This document shows positions 1 through 10,077 of a DNA stretch of 64,000 nucleotides, piece by piece. A program made the translations under genes and the position numbers. The notes under the pieces are model-generated. The model was not told the DNA's origin and did no database searches. It saw only the letters and a list, made by a program, of their open reading frames with translations. Location of the stretch: assembly GCA_021399445.1 (NCBI GenBank), contig JAJTUQ010000002.1, positions 4,030,001 to 4,094,000 of the forward strand, written 5' to 3'. Source of the DNA: Xylogone sp. PMI_703 (taxonomy: Eukaryota; Ascomycota; Leotiomycetes). The first letter of the stretch is position 1; the number at the start of each line of letters is the position of its first letter.

Positions 1-358
1 TATCCTTTTTGTATTTGATGTGTAGATATGATACCTGGTAATTAATTACATACTGAAGCTATGTCTTGGTCTTGCTGAAAACTTCAGTGCTGTGACTGGA
101 TCAAACGAGGTCTCACGATGGCTGAGTCGAACATATGGTAGCAGTTGGTTTTGAAAAGGAAAGGGAGTAAGAACAAGACAAAGAATGAGGTATTGAGGTT
201 TCATACCGTGAAAGTTAAGTGGTATATAAATGTTACTTGCTTTCCTCAGTCTAATAGTCAACGAACAGATAACTTCGATAAGCATTCTCTGAGTTATACA
301 TCAATAGTCAAATCCTTTACGACTACTCACAATCTAATTAATCACTTCTCGTTTTACA
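1..358. other. Intergenic / upstream region
   Basis: No convincing coding sequence. The stretch is AT-rich. The short open frames on both strands have no recognisable domain. The last 150 bases presumably hold the promoter and leader of the small acidic protein gene that follows. Confidence 0.5.
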
Positions 359-1039
359 ATGTCAGCAAGAGTTGGGAGAGCCGCCAGGAACCCACGTCCT
401 CTTTACGATCCCCTACCGGGAAAATTTAATCTTATGAGACTCCTGTCTCCGCGATTTGTTCTTAATCATTTCCGGTATCGCCTGTCAGATCACGTAGTAG
501 GCATGCTGCAGCTAGCCATCGTGACCGAGGAGATTACAAAGAGAGAGGCAGACATGTTTGTAGGTGTGTTCCGTCGCGGAGCAAGGATACGCAAAAGCCG
601 TGTGCATGAGGGACACGCTTTCCTGGCGCCAGACGGAACTGCTATGACGATGTTTGGGGAGTGTTATGGTGGCAGCGACCACGTTGCTGCAGGACCGTGG
701 AACTTGGACAATGTTAGTGAACACCCGGGATATGAAGCTTGGTTTCAGTATATGCTGGGTGGAGACGTTGAGGAGGAGGAGGATGACAACGACAGTGAGG
801 AGGATACAGATGAGGACATGGATATCGATATGGACGGGAATGGAAACCTACTCCCGCCGATACCGTATACTAACGCTGAAATATCTCGCAAGCTAGACGA
901 GCTAGAGATCGCAAATCAGGAAGCAATAACGAAATACGAGGCCGCATTGAGCGGATATAGGGCCTTACTGGGGATTAAAGGCCCAAGAGAGAGCCATTTG
1001 AGTGAGAATATATGGTATGGCGACGGTGGTGCTAATTAG
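359..1039 (+). CDS. Hypothetical protein with acidic central segment
   Basis: A single-exon frame of 226 residues that I do not recognise. The first ~125 residues look folded, with a basic start (MSARVGRAARNPRPLYDP) and then mixed hydrophobic and charged sequence rich in Gly, Phe and Trp. Residues ~136-160 form an almost pure Glu/Asp run (EEEEDDNDSEEDTDEDMDID). It is followed by a predicted helix around residues 175-205 (ISRKLDELEIANQEAITKYEA) that could form a short coiled coil. There is no signal peptide or membrane segment. Its composition suggests a nuclear or chromatin-associated protein, but that is only inference. It lies 422 bases upstream of the flavoprotein fusion on the same strand. 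The in-frame ATG at 359 is the first Met of the frame. No intron is needed. Confidence 0.55.
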   Translation: MSARVGRAARNPRPLYDPLPGKFNLMRLLSPRFVLNHFRYRLSDHVVGMLQLAIVTEEITKREADMFVGVFRRGARIRKSRVHEGHAFLAPDGTAMTMFGECYGGSDHVAAGPWNLDNVSEHPGYEAWFQYMLGGDVEEEEDDNDSEEDTDEDMDIDMDGNGNLLPPIPYTNAEISRKLDELEIANQEAITKYEAALSGYRALLGIKGPRESHLSENIWYGDGGAN

Positions 1040-1461
1040 AGTGCAGAAAGGAGAGGTTGGACAGGGAGATGAGGCTACATAGGTACAAGCTAGTGGGGCG
1101 CCCCGCACGTTCGGTGCATGTGCTTTTTCTTCTAGCCTCGCCCGATCTCCCTCCACTGAACATCCGCATTTCAACACGAGATAATGCCGTCACCTTATTT
1201 GCCGTAGATCAACACGTTCCTCCCTTGTATTTACCTTTTGCACACATTTTGTTTTCTTAGAAATTCAATATAGACTCAATTTTTACCATGGGATACACTT
1301 CTACTAGCAGTCGCATAGCAGCATACTGTGATTAAGTCTCTGAATAAAAAGCAACTGCCCCGACAGCTCATGACGCTGCCACGCCTCCAACCACAGATCA
1401 TCGCTCTCCACCGCCTGTTGCCCAAGCCCACAGTCGACGTCAACCACGTTACACGACCACA
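1040..1461. other. Intergenic region
   Basis: Holds the 3' end of the acidic protein gene and the presumed promoter of the flavoprotein fusion. A short C-rich stretch precedes the ATG at 1462. No other feature seen. Confidence 0.5.
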
Positions 1462-3375
1462 ATGGCGGCCAACACCTCCTTAAAAAGAGTCGATCTACTT
1501 CATCCTCTGCGTCCATCCTTATCGTCGTCCTCCATCGCCGACATGAGAGTCAGCACCGAGCCGCAGAAGCTTCGTGTCCTGGTGGCGTCGAACGGAACCA
1601 AAGATGTTGCCCAAGCGCTAGCCCTCGTCGTGCGATTGTCCAAGAACCCCAAGATCGAGACAAAGGCGATCGTGGACGATGGCTCCTATCGCTTATCGCA
1701 AGAGACGCTCACCCTTCCAAACAAGTGTTTTCTCCCCGCAGAAACAGACGATGAGCGGCAGCAGGAAGTTCACCGGCAATACGTAGAATGCTTCCGGCAG
1801 CAGGCCTTTGAGTTGTGTAACTGGGCAGATATGTTGGTGCTGGCACCGATTGATGCTGGTACGCTTGGGAAAATGCTGCACGGCATCACTGATAGTCTCT
1901 TACTCGAGGTGCTTAGAGGCTGGGATGTTTCCAAGAAAATTCTGATGGTTCCTGGTATGACGACATTGATGTGGGAAAATCCTATGACAAAGAAGCAGCT
2001 TAGCAAGTTAAGAAGGAAGTGGAAATGGGTGAGGGTTATGCAGCCCATTCTATGGCATTATGATGAGAAAGGCCCGTCAAAGTGCTTTGTGGGCTGGGAT
2101 GGATTCAATGAACTCGTTGATGTCATCAAGAACCAGGCAGAGCTTATGACTATTGGACACGACGTTGACATTGTCGGAACGGCTGTCCATACAAACAGCG
2201 TCAAGACTGAGACTTTACTTCCTCCTGAGATCTGGTCAGTTATTCTGGAATACGTCGGAGACTGGGAGATATCGAAGGCGCTCAATGTTTATGCCAATCT
2301 ACCCGTTCCACAAGAATGGCAGCACAGGCCAAACGATACGAAAGATGAGCTACAGATGTATATGCGCTCTCTAGAATGGACGATTCTTACATCGCCCGTG
2401 CCAAAGATCATCGACAAACTCAAAATCGCACCTGAAAATATGCGATATCTTTCCAGCCTATGCGTCAAACTAATTATCAAGTTCTGCCTCACGGACCTTC
2501 TCACTTACCTTGAAACAAACTTCAAAGACGTCTTCTGGGCATCTTTTGGTCAGAAACTGCTTCCTACGAAAGCGTCTGCAGTGTATGGCCGCACTGAGAT
2601 TTTGGAATGGTGGCGTACATCCCCAACGTTCCTTTCAAAAGACTATACAGCTGAAGCTATCGATGGTGCCTCGAAGTCTGGATTTGTTCATGTTCTGGAC
2701 TGGTGGAGAAAATCCGGCCTACCATTGAAATACACTGAAGCGGCACTAGAACAAGCTTCTGCAAAGGGCCATATCCTTGTCCTGGAATGGTGGAAAGAGG
2801 CTTCTATGCATCCTGGCGGTCACATTCTCGATTCAGAGAACACTCGTCCCCGTCATGCTCTTTTAGAAACGGAATACTCATCAGCCTCGTCGAGCCCTAC
2901 AATGCCAGCCATATCTCATGAGAATCCAGCCTTGCGTCTCAAACCAGGTAAATCTCTGCTAGCTGCAGCACAACACAACCAACCTCTCGTTCTTCGTTGG
3001 TGGGACAATTCCGGCATTCCACTGGCTCATTCTGAATCCGTTGCTCGGACTGCTTCCGCGTATGGGCACGTTGCCGTGTTGGATACATGGAGAGAGCTCA
3101 AGGGAGAAAAGATGGCATACGATAGTCAGGTACTTGTCGGTCCCACGAAGAACGGCCATATAGAAGTCTTGGAATGGTGGAAATGCTACGCTAGAGGTGA
3201 AGGAGAGGAAGGCACAACCAGGAGAGTCGAATACAAAACATGCGATATCGAAGAAGCTTTGGAGGATTGCATTGGGAGCGAGAAAGAAGAATACGAGGTG
3301 AGGAAATGGTGGGCCAGGAATGGGCTGAATCTGGGAGTCGAAGTCAGTGAATGGACGAAGGTCAAGCTGTTGTGA
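1462..3375 (+). CDS. Flavoprotein-domain / F-box-like / WW-repeat fusion protein
   Basis: A single-exon protein of 637 residues. Residues ~35-235 resemble the HFCD flavoprotein fold of phosphopantothenoylcysteine decarboxylase and Hal3/Sis2: a first beta strand (LRVLVASNGT), the segment WADMLVLAPIDAGTLGKM, and MWENPMTKKQL, equivalent to the family's 'APAMN..MW..P.T..' loop. The usual Asn of that loop is replaced (PGMTTLMW), so decarboxylase activity is doubtful. Around residue 250 is an F-box-like helix (LLPPEIWSVILEYVGD). From about residue 375 to 615 there are seven diverged ankyrin-like units of roughly 30 residues. Each has a hydrophobic-hydrophobic-[ED]-WW or near-equivalent core: EILEWWR, HVLDWWR, LVLEWWK, LVLRWWD, AVLDTWR, EVLEWWK, VRKWWAR. 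An internal Met at 1543 begins just before the flavoprotein fold and is an alternative start. The role is unknown; flavin or nucleotide sensing linked to protein binding or ubiquitination would be inference. Confidence 0.75.
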   Translation: MAANTSLKRVDLLHPLRPSLSSSSIADMRVSTEPQKLRVLVASNGTKDVAQALALVVRLSKNPKIETKAIVDDGSYRLSQETLTLPNKCFLPAETDDERQQEVHRQYVECFRQQAFELCNWADMLVLAPIDAGTLGKMLHGITDSLLLEVLRGWDVSKKILMVPGMTTLMWENPMTKKQLSKLRRKWKWVRVMQPILWHYDEKGPSKCFVGWDGFNELVDVIKNQAELMTIGHDVDIVGTAVHTNSVKTETLLPPEIWSVILEYVGDWEISKALNVYANLPVPQEWQHRPNDTKDELQMYMRSLEWTILTSPVPKIIDKLKIAPENMRYLSSLCVKLIIKFCLTDLLTYLETNFKDVFWASFGQKLLPTKASAVYGRTEILEWWRTSPTFLSKDYTAEAIDGASKSGFVHVLDWWRKSGLPLKYTEAALEQASAKGHILVLEWWKEASMHPGGHILDSENTRPRHALLETEYSSASSSPTMPAISHENPALRLKPGKSLLAAAQHNQPLVLRWWDNSGIPLAHSESVARTASAYGHVAVLDTWRELKGEKMAYDSQVLVGPTKNGHIEVLEWWKCYARGEGEEGTTRRVEYKTCDIEEALEDCIGSEKEEYEVRKWWARNGLNLGVEVSEWTKVKLL

Positions 3376-4658
3376 AAGGATCTCATCTCCTATCTCCAAC
3401 TTTTGTTACTTTTGATAAATGTGTACGGATAAAGGATTGGGGGCATATCATCTTTGCTGGGAGCGACTGGGCTGCATAGCGTGGATATTTGCTTTGCTTT
3501 GCGGGACATGTTTTCTTACGGGTCCAATGTTTGCAACGTTTACTCTTTTTTGATGGTTGATGAAAGGAAAGCTTTTTCTTTTTTAACACTTCTCGCATGG
3601 AATACATGGCCGTCGATATATTAGGGGGCGCATTTACCGTATAAGTACATAGACTCGGGGTCGGATATCTGAATATAAAAAGTTGTTTTTTGAGAGTTTT
3701 GTCTCAGTGTCTCCTTTAGGTTTATCAATTATCCGGAAATATAACAACTAGTTATGTTCCTTTCTAGCAAAATAGATCTTATGGTAGGACATGGATGATA
3801 CTTTGTAAATACCAGGGTACTTGGGGTTGAAATTTTGGGTAAGTATTTCATATATACTTCACTCCCAAATAATTGTCATTTCTATTGAGAAACTATATCT
3901 ACTAGTACTAACAACAATCGCTGCTCTTCATAACCCAATCCTTTACTTCAAATCGCGGTAGTAATTGAGAACCAATCACAATCCGTTTACAGATAAGCAA
4001 CGCTTCGATCTTGTGCTATGTAAGGTAAGCTATGTGGAACATGCGGCCGCATGTGAATTGCGAGGTCGGGATGCAGCCTTTGCACCACAAAGCATTTCCC
4101 TTCTAACTCTTATTCTACTAGACCTGCGGCCGAAGTAACGGAAACCAAAAAGAGGTGCAAAAGTGGCGTATGGATGTGGGACCTGGATGTGGAAGCTGTG
4201 TGGATAACCGCTACTGGGTAGTGCCGGATAGCCGTAGCTTGTATGCAATCCGGCAGCCTCCTTCCCCCTTCCCATCCTGCAGAGCTAGATAGGGCTTTTG
4301 CCTTTACCGCCTGACGGGGAAACGATCTTTTTTCATTGATACGGCGGAAGGGGAAGAATTTAGGTTAGTCTTGCGCCGCGGCGTGGCTAGAATGGCGGGA
4401 AGGTAGGGCTCATTTTGAGTGCAGTTGGCGTTTTCTTGCGTCTTTTCTCTCTTTTCTTCTTTTCTCACTCTTTTCTGTCTATGCTTTAAGCTTTCTCTTT
4501 TCTTTTGTTTGGTGAAGAGAAGAAGTGTGTTAACATTCCACTATTGTGTTTTGTCCGATGTGGAAGATGATCCTGTCTCCCGGGTACCTATTGTCAAGCC
4601 AATTATAGAACTCATCGCTGGCCATTCTAGCTATTTACCCCGAGTCTAATTAGATACC
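3376..4658. other. Intergenic region and promoter/leader of the MFS gene
   Basis: No supported gene. The right end (about 4430-4510) is a CT-rich tract typical of a fungal core promoter or leader. A short upstream open frame (4419-4649) ends nine bases before the MFS start codon. It has no conserved features, but it could act as a uORF if transcription starts upstream of it. Confidence 0.5.
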
Positions 4659-6290
4659 ATGTCGGAAAAAGACCTGGAGCGCGGCGGCGATGTTGCATCC
4701 ACTGAGCCTCTTGGCCCAAGTCCGGGTCAACCTTCTGCTTCCGACGAGGCTGAATCCAAGCCTGAAAACCTCCTGACAACTGTCCAGACGCCAGTACCTC
4801 CCCCTTACACGGTTTTTACCCGTAGTGAAAAGATTGTTCTCGTGCTTCTTGCATCACTCGCTGCGTTTTTTTCGCCTGTGACCGCAAATATATACTACCC
4901 AGCTATCAATGAACTCGCCGTTGATTTGCGGGTTTCCACATCACTAATAAATCTAACTATAACGACATACTTGATATTTCAAGGTCTAGCTCCAACATTT
5001 GTAGGCGCAATTGCGGACTCAACAGGCAGGCGGCCGGCATACATTGTCTGCTTCGTGCTCTATCTAGCAGCCAATATCGGCTTGGCCCTGCAGAGTGATT
5101 ACTCCGGTCTTATGGTCTTGCGATGTCTGCAAAGCAGTGGCAGTTCTGGAACAGTGGCACTGGTCAACGCTGTTGTAGCAGATATCAGCACCAGCAGTCA
5201 GAGAGGTAGATATCTAGGTTTCGCCAACGTGGGTGCGCTGCTGGGGCCAACAATAGGACCCATAATTGGAGGTGTGCTGAACCAATTTCTCGGATGGAGA
5301 TCGATCTTCTGGTTCCTTGTGATTCTATCCGGTGTGGTATTTGTAGCTGTTTTGGTGCTGCTACCGGAAACATGTCGGAAAGTAGTTGGAAACGGGTCCA
5401 CACCCCCTCCGGTATGGAACATGTCTCTCATGCAATACCTGAAACTCCGCAAAGAACGAAAGAAAGGTACTCTACCTTCCGAGTTGCCAAGCCGCAAATT
5501 CAAGGCCCCAAATCTCCTCGCTAGCATTCAAATTATATTCACGAAAGCGGGAAGCATAGCGCTGTTCTACTGCGCTGTCATTTTCGCGGGTTTCTATACC
5601 ATTGCTGCAGGCCTGCCCATTGTGCTACAGAAAAATTTCAATTATAATTCTCTCCAGATAGGATTGTGTTATATCCCATTCGGATTCGGTGGCATGGTCT
5701 CTTCCTTCACAGTAGGCAGAGCCGTGGATTGGAATTTCCGTCGGCATGCCCAGAGGCTCAATATTCCGATTACCAAAGGGAGGCAATCCGATTTGAGCAA
5801 CTTTCCTGTTGAGCTTGCCCGTCTTCAGGTCGCACTGCCTTTCACTGTTGTCTCTATCTGTTCACTGCTAATTTATGCATGGGTTGTTGAAAAGACGAAG
5901 TCCCTTGCCGGAATATTGATCCTGCTTCTCATAATGGGATGTACGACTCTGGGACCCACGCTTTGCTTTAGTACTCTGGTTGTGGACCTCTTCCCTGAGA
6001 ACCCAGGATCTGCTACTGCGGCGAACAATCTCTTGAGATGTTGGTTTGGAGCTGGTTTTGTGGCAGCTGTGGGTCCGTTGGCGGATGTCATTGGAATGGG
6101 ATGGTTCTATACCCTAATCGCAGCTATATGGACCATCTCCACCCCATTAATATGGGTGCTCTGCAGGTACGGTCCTAGGTGGAGGGAAGAAAAGAGGGTG
6201 AAAGCCAAGCTGGAGGAAGCTGAAAGAGCTGAGAAAGAGGTGGGGAATGTCGAAATAGGAGCAGGCTCTGGCAGCAAGGCCAAAGAATGA
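4659..6290 (+). CDS. MFS multidrug transporter, DHA1 / QDR-like
   Basis: A 543-residue, single-exon major facilitator protein. A hydrophilic, Pro/Glu-rich N-terminal tail (~55 residues) precedes twelve predicted membrane helices. Motif A of the first cytoplasmic loop is visible at residues ~116-126 (GAIADSTGRRP). The antiporter motif C is at ~192-205 (GALLGPTIGPIIGG), which places it in the drug:H+ antiporter DHA1 group. The phrase ANIYYPAINELA in helix 1 is characteristic of the fungal QDR subfamily. A long central loop (residues ~245-300, basic) separates the two six-helix halves. The C-terminus is a Lys/Glu-rich cytoplasmic tail (~35 residues). Expected role: plasma-membrane proton antiport of toxic compounds, polyamines or weak acids. 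The exact substrate cannot be read from sequence. Length and topology are normal for the family and there is no sign of decay. Confidence 0.9.
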   Translation: MSEKDLERGGDVASTEPLGPSPGQPSASDEAESKPENLLTTVQTPVPPPYTVFTRSEKIVLVLLASLAAFFSPVTANIYYPAINELAVDLRVSTSLINLTITTYLIFQGLAPTFVGAIADSTGRRPAYIVCFVLYLAANIGLALQSDYSGLMVLRCLQSSGSSGTVALVNAVVADISTSSQRGRYLGFANVGALLGPTIGPIIGGVLNQFLGWRSIFWFLVILSGVVFVAVLVLLPETCRKVVGNGSTPPPVWNMSLMQYLKLRKERKKGTLPSELPSRKFKAPNLLASIQIIFTKAGSIALFYCAVIFAGFYTIAAGLPIVLQKNFNYNSLQIGLCYIPFGFGGMVSSFTVGRAVDWNFRRHAQRLNIPITKGRQSDLSNFPVELARLQVALPFTVVSICSLLIYAWVVEKTKSLAGILILLLIMGCTTLGPTLCFSTLVVDLFPENPGSATAANNLLRCWFGAGFVAAVGPLADVIGMGWFYTLIAAIWTISTPLIWVLCRYGPRWREEKRVKAKLEEAERAEKEVGNVEIGAGSGSKAKE

Positions 6291-7272
6291 AAGACAGGCT
6301 TAGACAGAGCCTTCAAAAAGGTATCCTGCTAGCTTTATATCTAACGGACAGTATTTATGATAGTTGAGCATATGATTTGACGAAATATCTGTATATTATG
6401 AGCTTGTGGATATACTTACAGGACCTAAAAGGATGAGAGCATGCATAGATAAAGACGTATTAACTAAATTAATTGGAAACCGAATAATGAAAATACTTAC
6501 TACTTAGATTATGGTGGTTCTAATAAACCTACATATACCGTGTGTGGTGTCGCAGTTATTCTAAGAGCAATCTCTCTAGTAACGATATGAGAGCTGTAAA
6601 TAGAAGAAAAGTGAAAGAAGTTTTCTGGTCTGTTTCAAATTATGGATCCTATTCATGTTTCTCTTCTGACGCCGAATGCATCGTGCTGTGCTAAACTAAT
6701 GCTTGAGTGGAAGTTAACATGAAGAACTACCCCTATAACCGTTACAAGGGGTTGCAGAGAAGTCTATCCTCGAATCGGGACGTGGCTTAAGGTGCTACCT
6801 TCAGAAGAGCGTTGAAATGATCCAGATTTATATCAAATGATATCGAGCTATTAGCATAAATCTCTCAGTCAGATCAGTGCCAAACAGTGGTTGTGCAGAC
6901 TTCTATATAGCCGACCTCTTAGCATACGGACCTTGTTATCAGGTGCGTGTTGGACATTATCATAGGTAGTAGGATTCTTTATGCCAAGGTTTTAACGTAA
7001 AATGCGTTAAACCTTGACGAAAACAGCCACATAGTATGAAGGCTGTCCAGATCCACGCTGACTTCTCTAGTGAAGACCCTTCAGGTGGATTCGCAGTAGG
7101 CTCTAATCCAATGTCTGAGATGATACTAGTGACGGAGGCTATATTAATGTATAGAATCTATAATGCAATGGAGCAGGTGAGCCTGCATGAGTCTCTCTTT
7201 GTGAGTTGTGCCATCCAATAACACATGAGGCAGAACGGAAGAGTAAACATGGTCTGATTCAATGTACATGGC
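6291..7272. other. Convergent intergenic region
   Basis: The AT-rich space between the 3' ends of the MFS gene and rap1, which converge here. No coding sequence is supported. It contains an imperfect inverted repeat, listed separately. Confidence 0.5.
6985..7016. repeat. Imperfect inverted repeat (hairpin)
   Basis: The left arm CAAGGTTTTAACG and right arm CGTTAAACCTTG are reverse complements apart from one extra A in the left arm. They are separated by a 7-base loop. It sits in the convergent space between the MFS gene and rap1. It may be a transcript 3'-end hairpin, a relic of a small inverted-repeat element, or chance. Confidence 0.6.
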
Positions 7273-9243
7273 TCAGCCAAGCCCAATTTGCTCCTGCATC
7301 GTTTTATACTGCCGGCGAATATCAATAATGTCACTTCCATGTTTGTCTAAAATCCTCTGAAAATCACCACTGTCTTCGGGTGCATCTAAAGCTGCATCGT
7401 CCTCTTCGGTCCACACACCCTGCATATTTTTTGGAATGCCCTTCCCACTGCTTAGTGCCTCCATGACAACTCCTACATCACCAGTTTCCATGCTTGTTGC
7501 GTCCAAAGCTTTCATTACGATTTCCTGGGAGTAGCCTAGAGAGACAAAACGGTCGATGTACTCTTCGAACTCAGTAGGCTGCTGTTGGGAATCGATTTCA
7601 GGTTCTGTAGTAGAGCCATTCGAAATAAATGGGCCTGTCTCTTGAAATGAAAATTCCTGAGTCTCGGGATCTTTCATTCTTGATTCCTTTGGAGTCGGTT
7701 TGTGGATCATTGGTTGCCTTTTTGAATCATTGAAAAGGTTACTCTCATCCTCCTCCTCGTCTTGGACGAGAGTATAAAAGTTTTCGAATTGGTCTGGGGT
7801 AGAAGGAATCTCAGGTTCTTTTCCCTTTCCATTGCTGATCCTTTGTCGTTTGTTAGCTCTATCATCCGTACCTAGAGATCTTTTGTTCATCCGGGGAACT
7901 AGAAGAGCAACGTTACTATCCTCGTCATCATCGTTGTTATCTTCTTCAGCATTCTCTCCTTGCACTTCTGTCTGCAATTCCAGATGCTGTAATTTGGCGT
8001 CTTCAAAATAAGCCAGATTCTGAAGATAATAATCCCTCAGCAGATTCGGCGCCTCGCTGTTCCTCCGTTGAAAGTCTAAGTTTTTCGACACACTAGACCA
8101 GAGGTTTTTAGCTTCTACGTTCTTAAACCCTCCAAACTCTGATCGAACCACCTGCCATATTCTGAAAGGCGAGATATCTCTTCCACAGATATTCGGGCCG
8201 AAGTCTACCTCAAAATTCTCACTCTGAGCAAAGTCGGAGAGTTCTGTTCTAAATACGTCTTCATTAGATAAAGTGGTATCAATGAGCATATTTCTCTTCA
8301 ATTCAAATCCGGGGTGTACGTTCGGGGTATTAGGCGTCTCTTGTGATCCATCTAAGGACATTATCTCTGTGGGTTCCTCAATAGACCCAGAATCATCTAA
8401 CACCTCCGACTCTACGTGAGGTCTTATATTTTCTTCGGAATAAAGCCGGTATAGTTCCTTAGCTTGCTCTCCTAGAGAATAAGCACCTTCTGATGGGGCC
8501 ACAGATTCAGGCCTTTCCCTAGGTGACCTCTGAATCTTCGAGGGCTTTCTCCCGGCGTTATTTCTGCGAGCTGGACTAACTCTCCTTGGTCCATCGTCTG
8601 GTAAATTATCCTCGGAATCTGGGAGCTGAGGAAGGTGGGACAACTTCTTCACCCAATGGTCGCGCCATGATTGCCAGGTATGATTAGGATGCTAGTGACA
8701 GTAATTTTAGCCTAGAGACTATGAGGTTAAGAGCAAAGAGTATCACCTTCACTTCTAATTGTTGATATATTTCATTGCCACTAGTAGGCAGTCCCCGACG
8801 CCCTGCAGCCTCGACCCACTGTCTAAGGATTCGATCATCTGCAGCTGTGAAACGTGTTCTGGTATTCTTTGCTGGCCGCGAAGAACGAAGTGGTCTGACG
8901 GTGCCTTCTGGCGGTCCGGCAGGATGATAATCGGGATCTTCCAATTCACCATTCTTCAATGACTGTTCAATGAATGTCCACGAAATAGATCTGGGGGGGT
9001 TATTTTTCCGGGCATGGTCAAAGATAAGGTAATCGGCATCATGTTCGTTAGGAACCACAGTCCCTCCGTTGGCCTATAAGAATTAGCATAACACTGAGAG
9101 GTTCTGGGTTTGATATCTACCCTGACAGCATCTACCCATCTCAAACGGAAAGGTACCCGATGGGATAAAAAGAATTTCTTGCCTTCAAATAACGTCCCAT
9201 CATTACCATTGCTATTACCATCGTATACGATTGTGGGGACCAT
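7273..9243 (-). CDS. rap1: Telomere-binding protein Rap1 (BRCT, Myb, ARID-like, RCT)
   Basis: Three exons: 9243-9121, 9073-8747 and 8691-7273, with introns of 47 and 55 nt. The joins restore continuous Rap1 domains, and the product is 622 residues. Residues ~14-90 form the BRCT domain (GTLFEGKKFFLSHRVP, then ANGGTVVP across the first splice). Residues ~115-175 form the Rap1 Myb domain (RTRFTAADDRILRQWVEAAG, then HPNHTWQSWRDHWVKKL across the second splice). Residues ~294-383 resemble an ARID/BRIGHT fold, with ICGRDISPFRIWQVV, FGGF, LW and DYYLQNLAYFE. A long acidic disordered part contains a basic NLS-like KRQR. The last ~95 residues are the RCT domain (YIDRFVSLGYS ... GVWTEEDDAAL). Known role: telomere capping through TRF-like partners or direct DNA binding, and silencing. 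It is transcribed divergently from the AIM9-like gene. Confidence 0.92.
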
Positions 9244-10077
9244 CTCTTATTACGAAGTTCAAAGAAAGCTGCTTGATCACAGCATTGGAAACGAAAGATG
9301 GCAGTATTGCTTAAAGAATGGCTTTATATGAATTAGGGACATAGATTTTCGTCAGATATTTAACGATTTCATAGTGCATCTGACTTTCTATCTGACTTGA
9401 TCAGTCTGCCATTCTGCAGGTGACCTATGCATGTGATAACTGATAACTTCGACGCGTCGCGATGCGTCATCACGTGATCAGCATCCTAATGCTGTGCAAT
9501 TTTATGCCTGAATTTACGCCTTAGATATATGGAGTTTAAGTTGAATACGTACTGGTACCTGCACAGACCTTAGGGACCATTAATAATGGCCCCCTGCCCT
9601 TGCACTAACACCCTATTAATGGCCCCTTAAAAGGGTCGTATGCAAATAACAGATCAAAATCCAAACTCAGAACTAACCATAACTCCTCAAACAAGAGTCC
9701 AAAAAACGGGAGTAATCCTACCTACGGTAGGAATATACGAATTCTGGTCCGGTGTTCGAATGTCTCCATCTTTGCCGGGTAAAGCGGTTGATCCTGTCAG
9801 GCAAATTCGTCCTGAGCCAAAACCGACTGATCAACCTTCTCAATGCCGTTAGAGTTACGCCATCCTATAAGCTTTATAGGATAAAAATTGATCACCTTTC
9901 TATGTTTAGTCTAGCTCATTAGTTGTTTACAGCAATAGATATAGTAGAAACGCCTTCTTAGCTAGTGCCTCACACTTCATTCGCCGTGCGTACTCTTACG
10001 GAACCAAGAGTACTCCTGGCCCTTATTCCATATCATAGTTCTAAGGATCCAATCTCAAAAGAGAGATAGGGTGGAGA
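9244..10077. other. Divergent intergenic region with small palindromes
   Basis: The shared upstream region of rap1 and the AIM9-like gene. No gene supported. It holds two related ATTAATGGCCCC-like stretches (about 9577-9591 and 9614-9627), a CCCTTAAAAGGG palindrome next to the second one, and a perfect 8-bp stem at 9863-9881. A GTTCGAAT near 9754 recalls a tRNA B box, but no cloverleaf could be built around it. Confidence 0.45.
9863..9881. repeat. Perfect 8-bp inverted repeat
   Basis: TCCTATAA and TTATAGGA flank a GCT loop, about 200 bases upstream of the AIM9-like start codon. It is short enough to be chance, but could be a dyad binding site. Confidence 0.6.

Noticed and set aside
9740..9790. 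tRNA-like B box (GTTCGAAT)
   Set aside because: No matching A box at the right distance and no cloverleaf could be formed.
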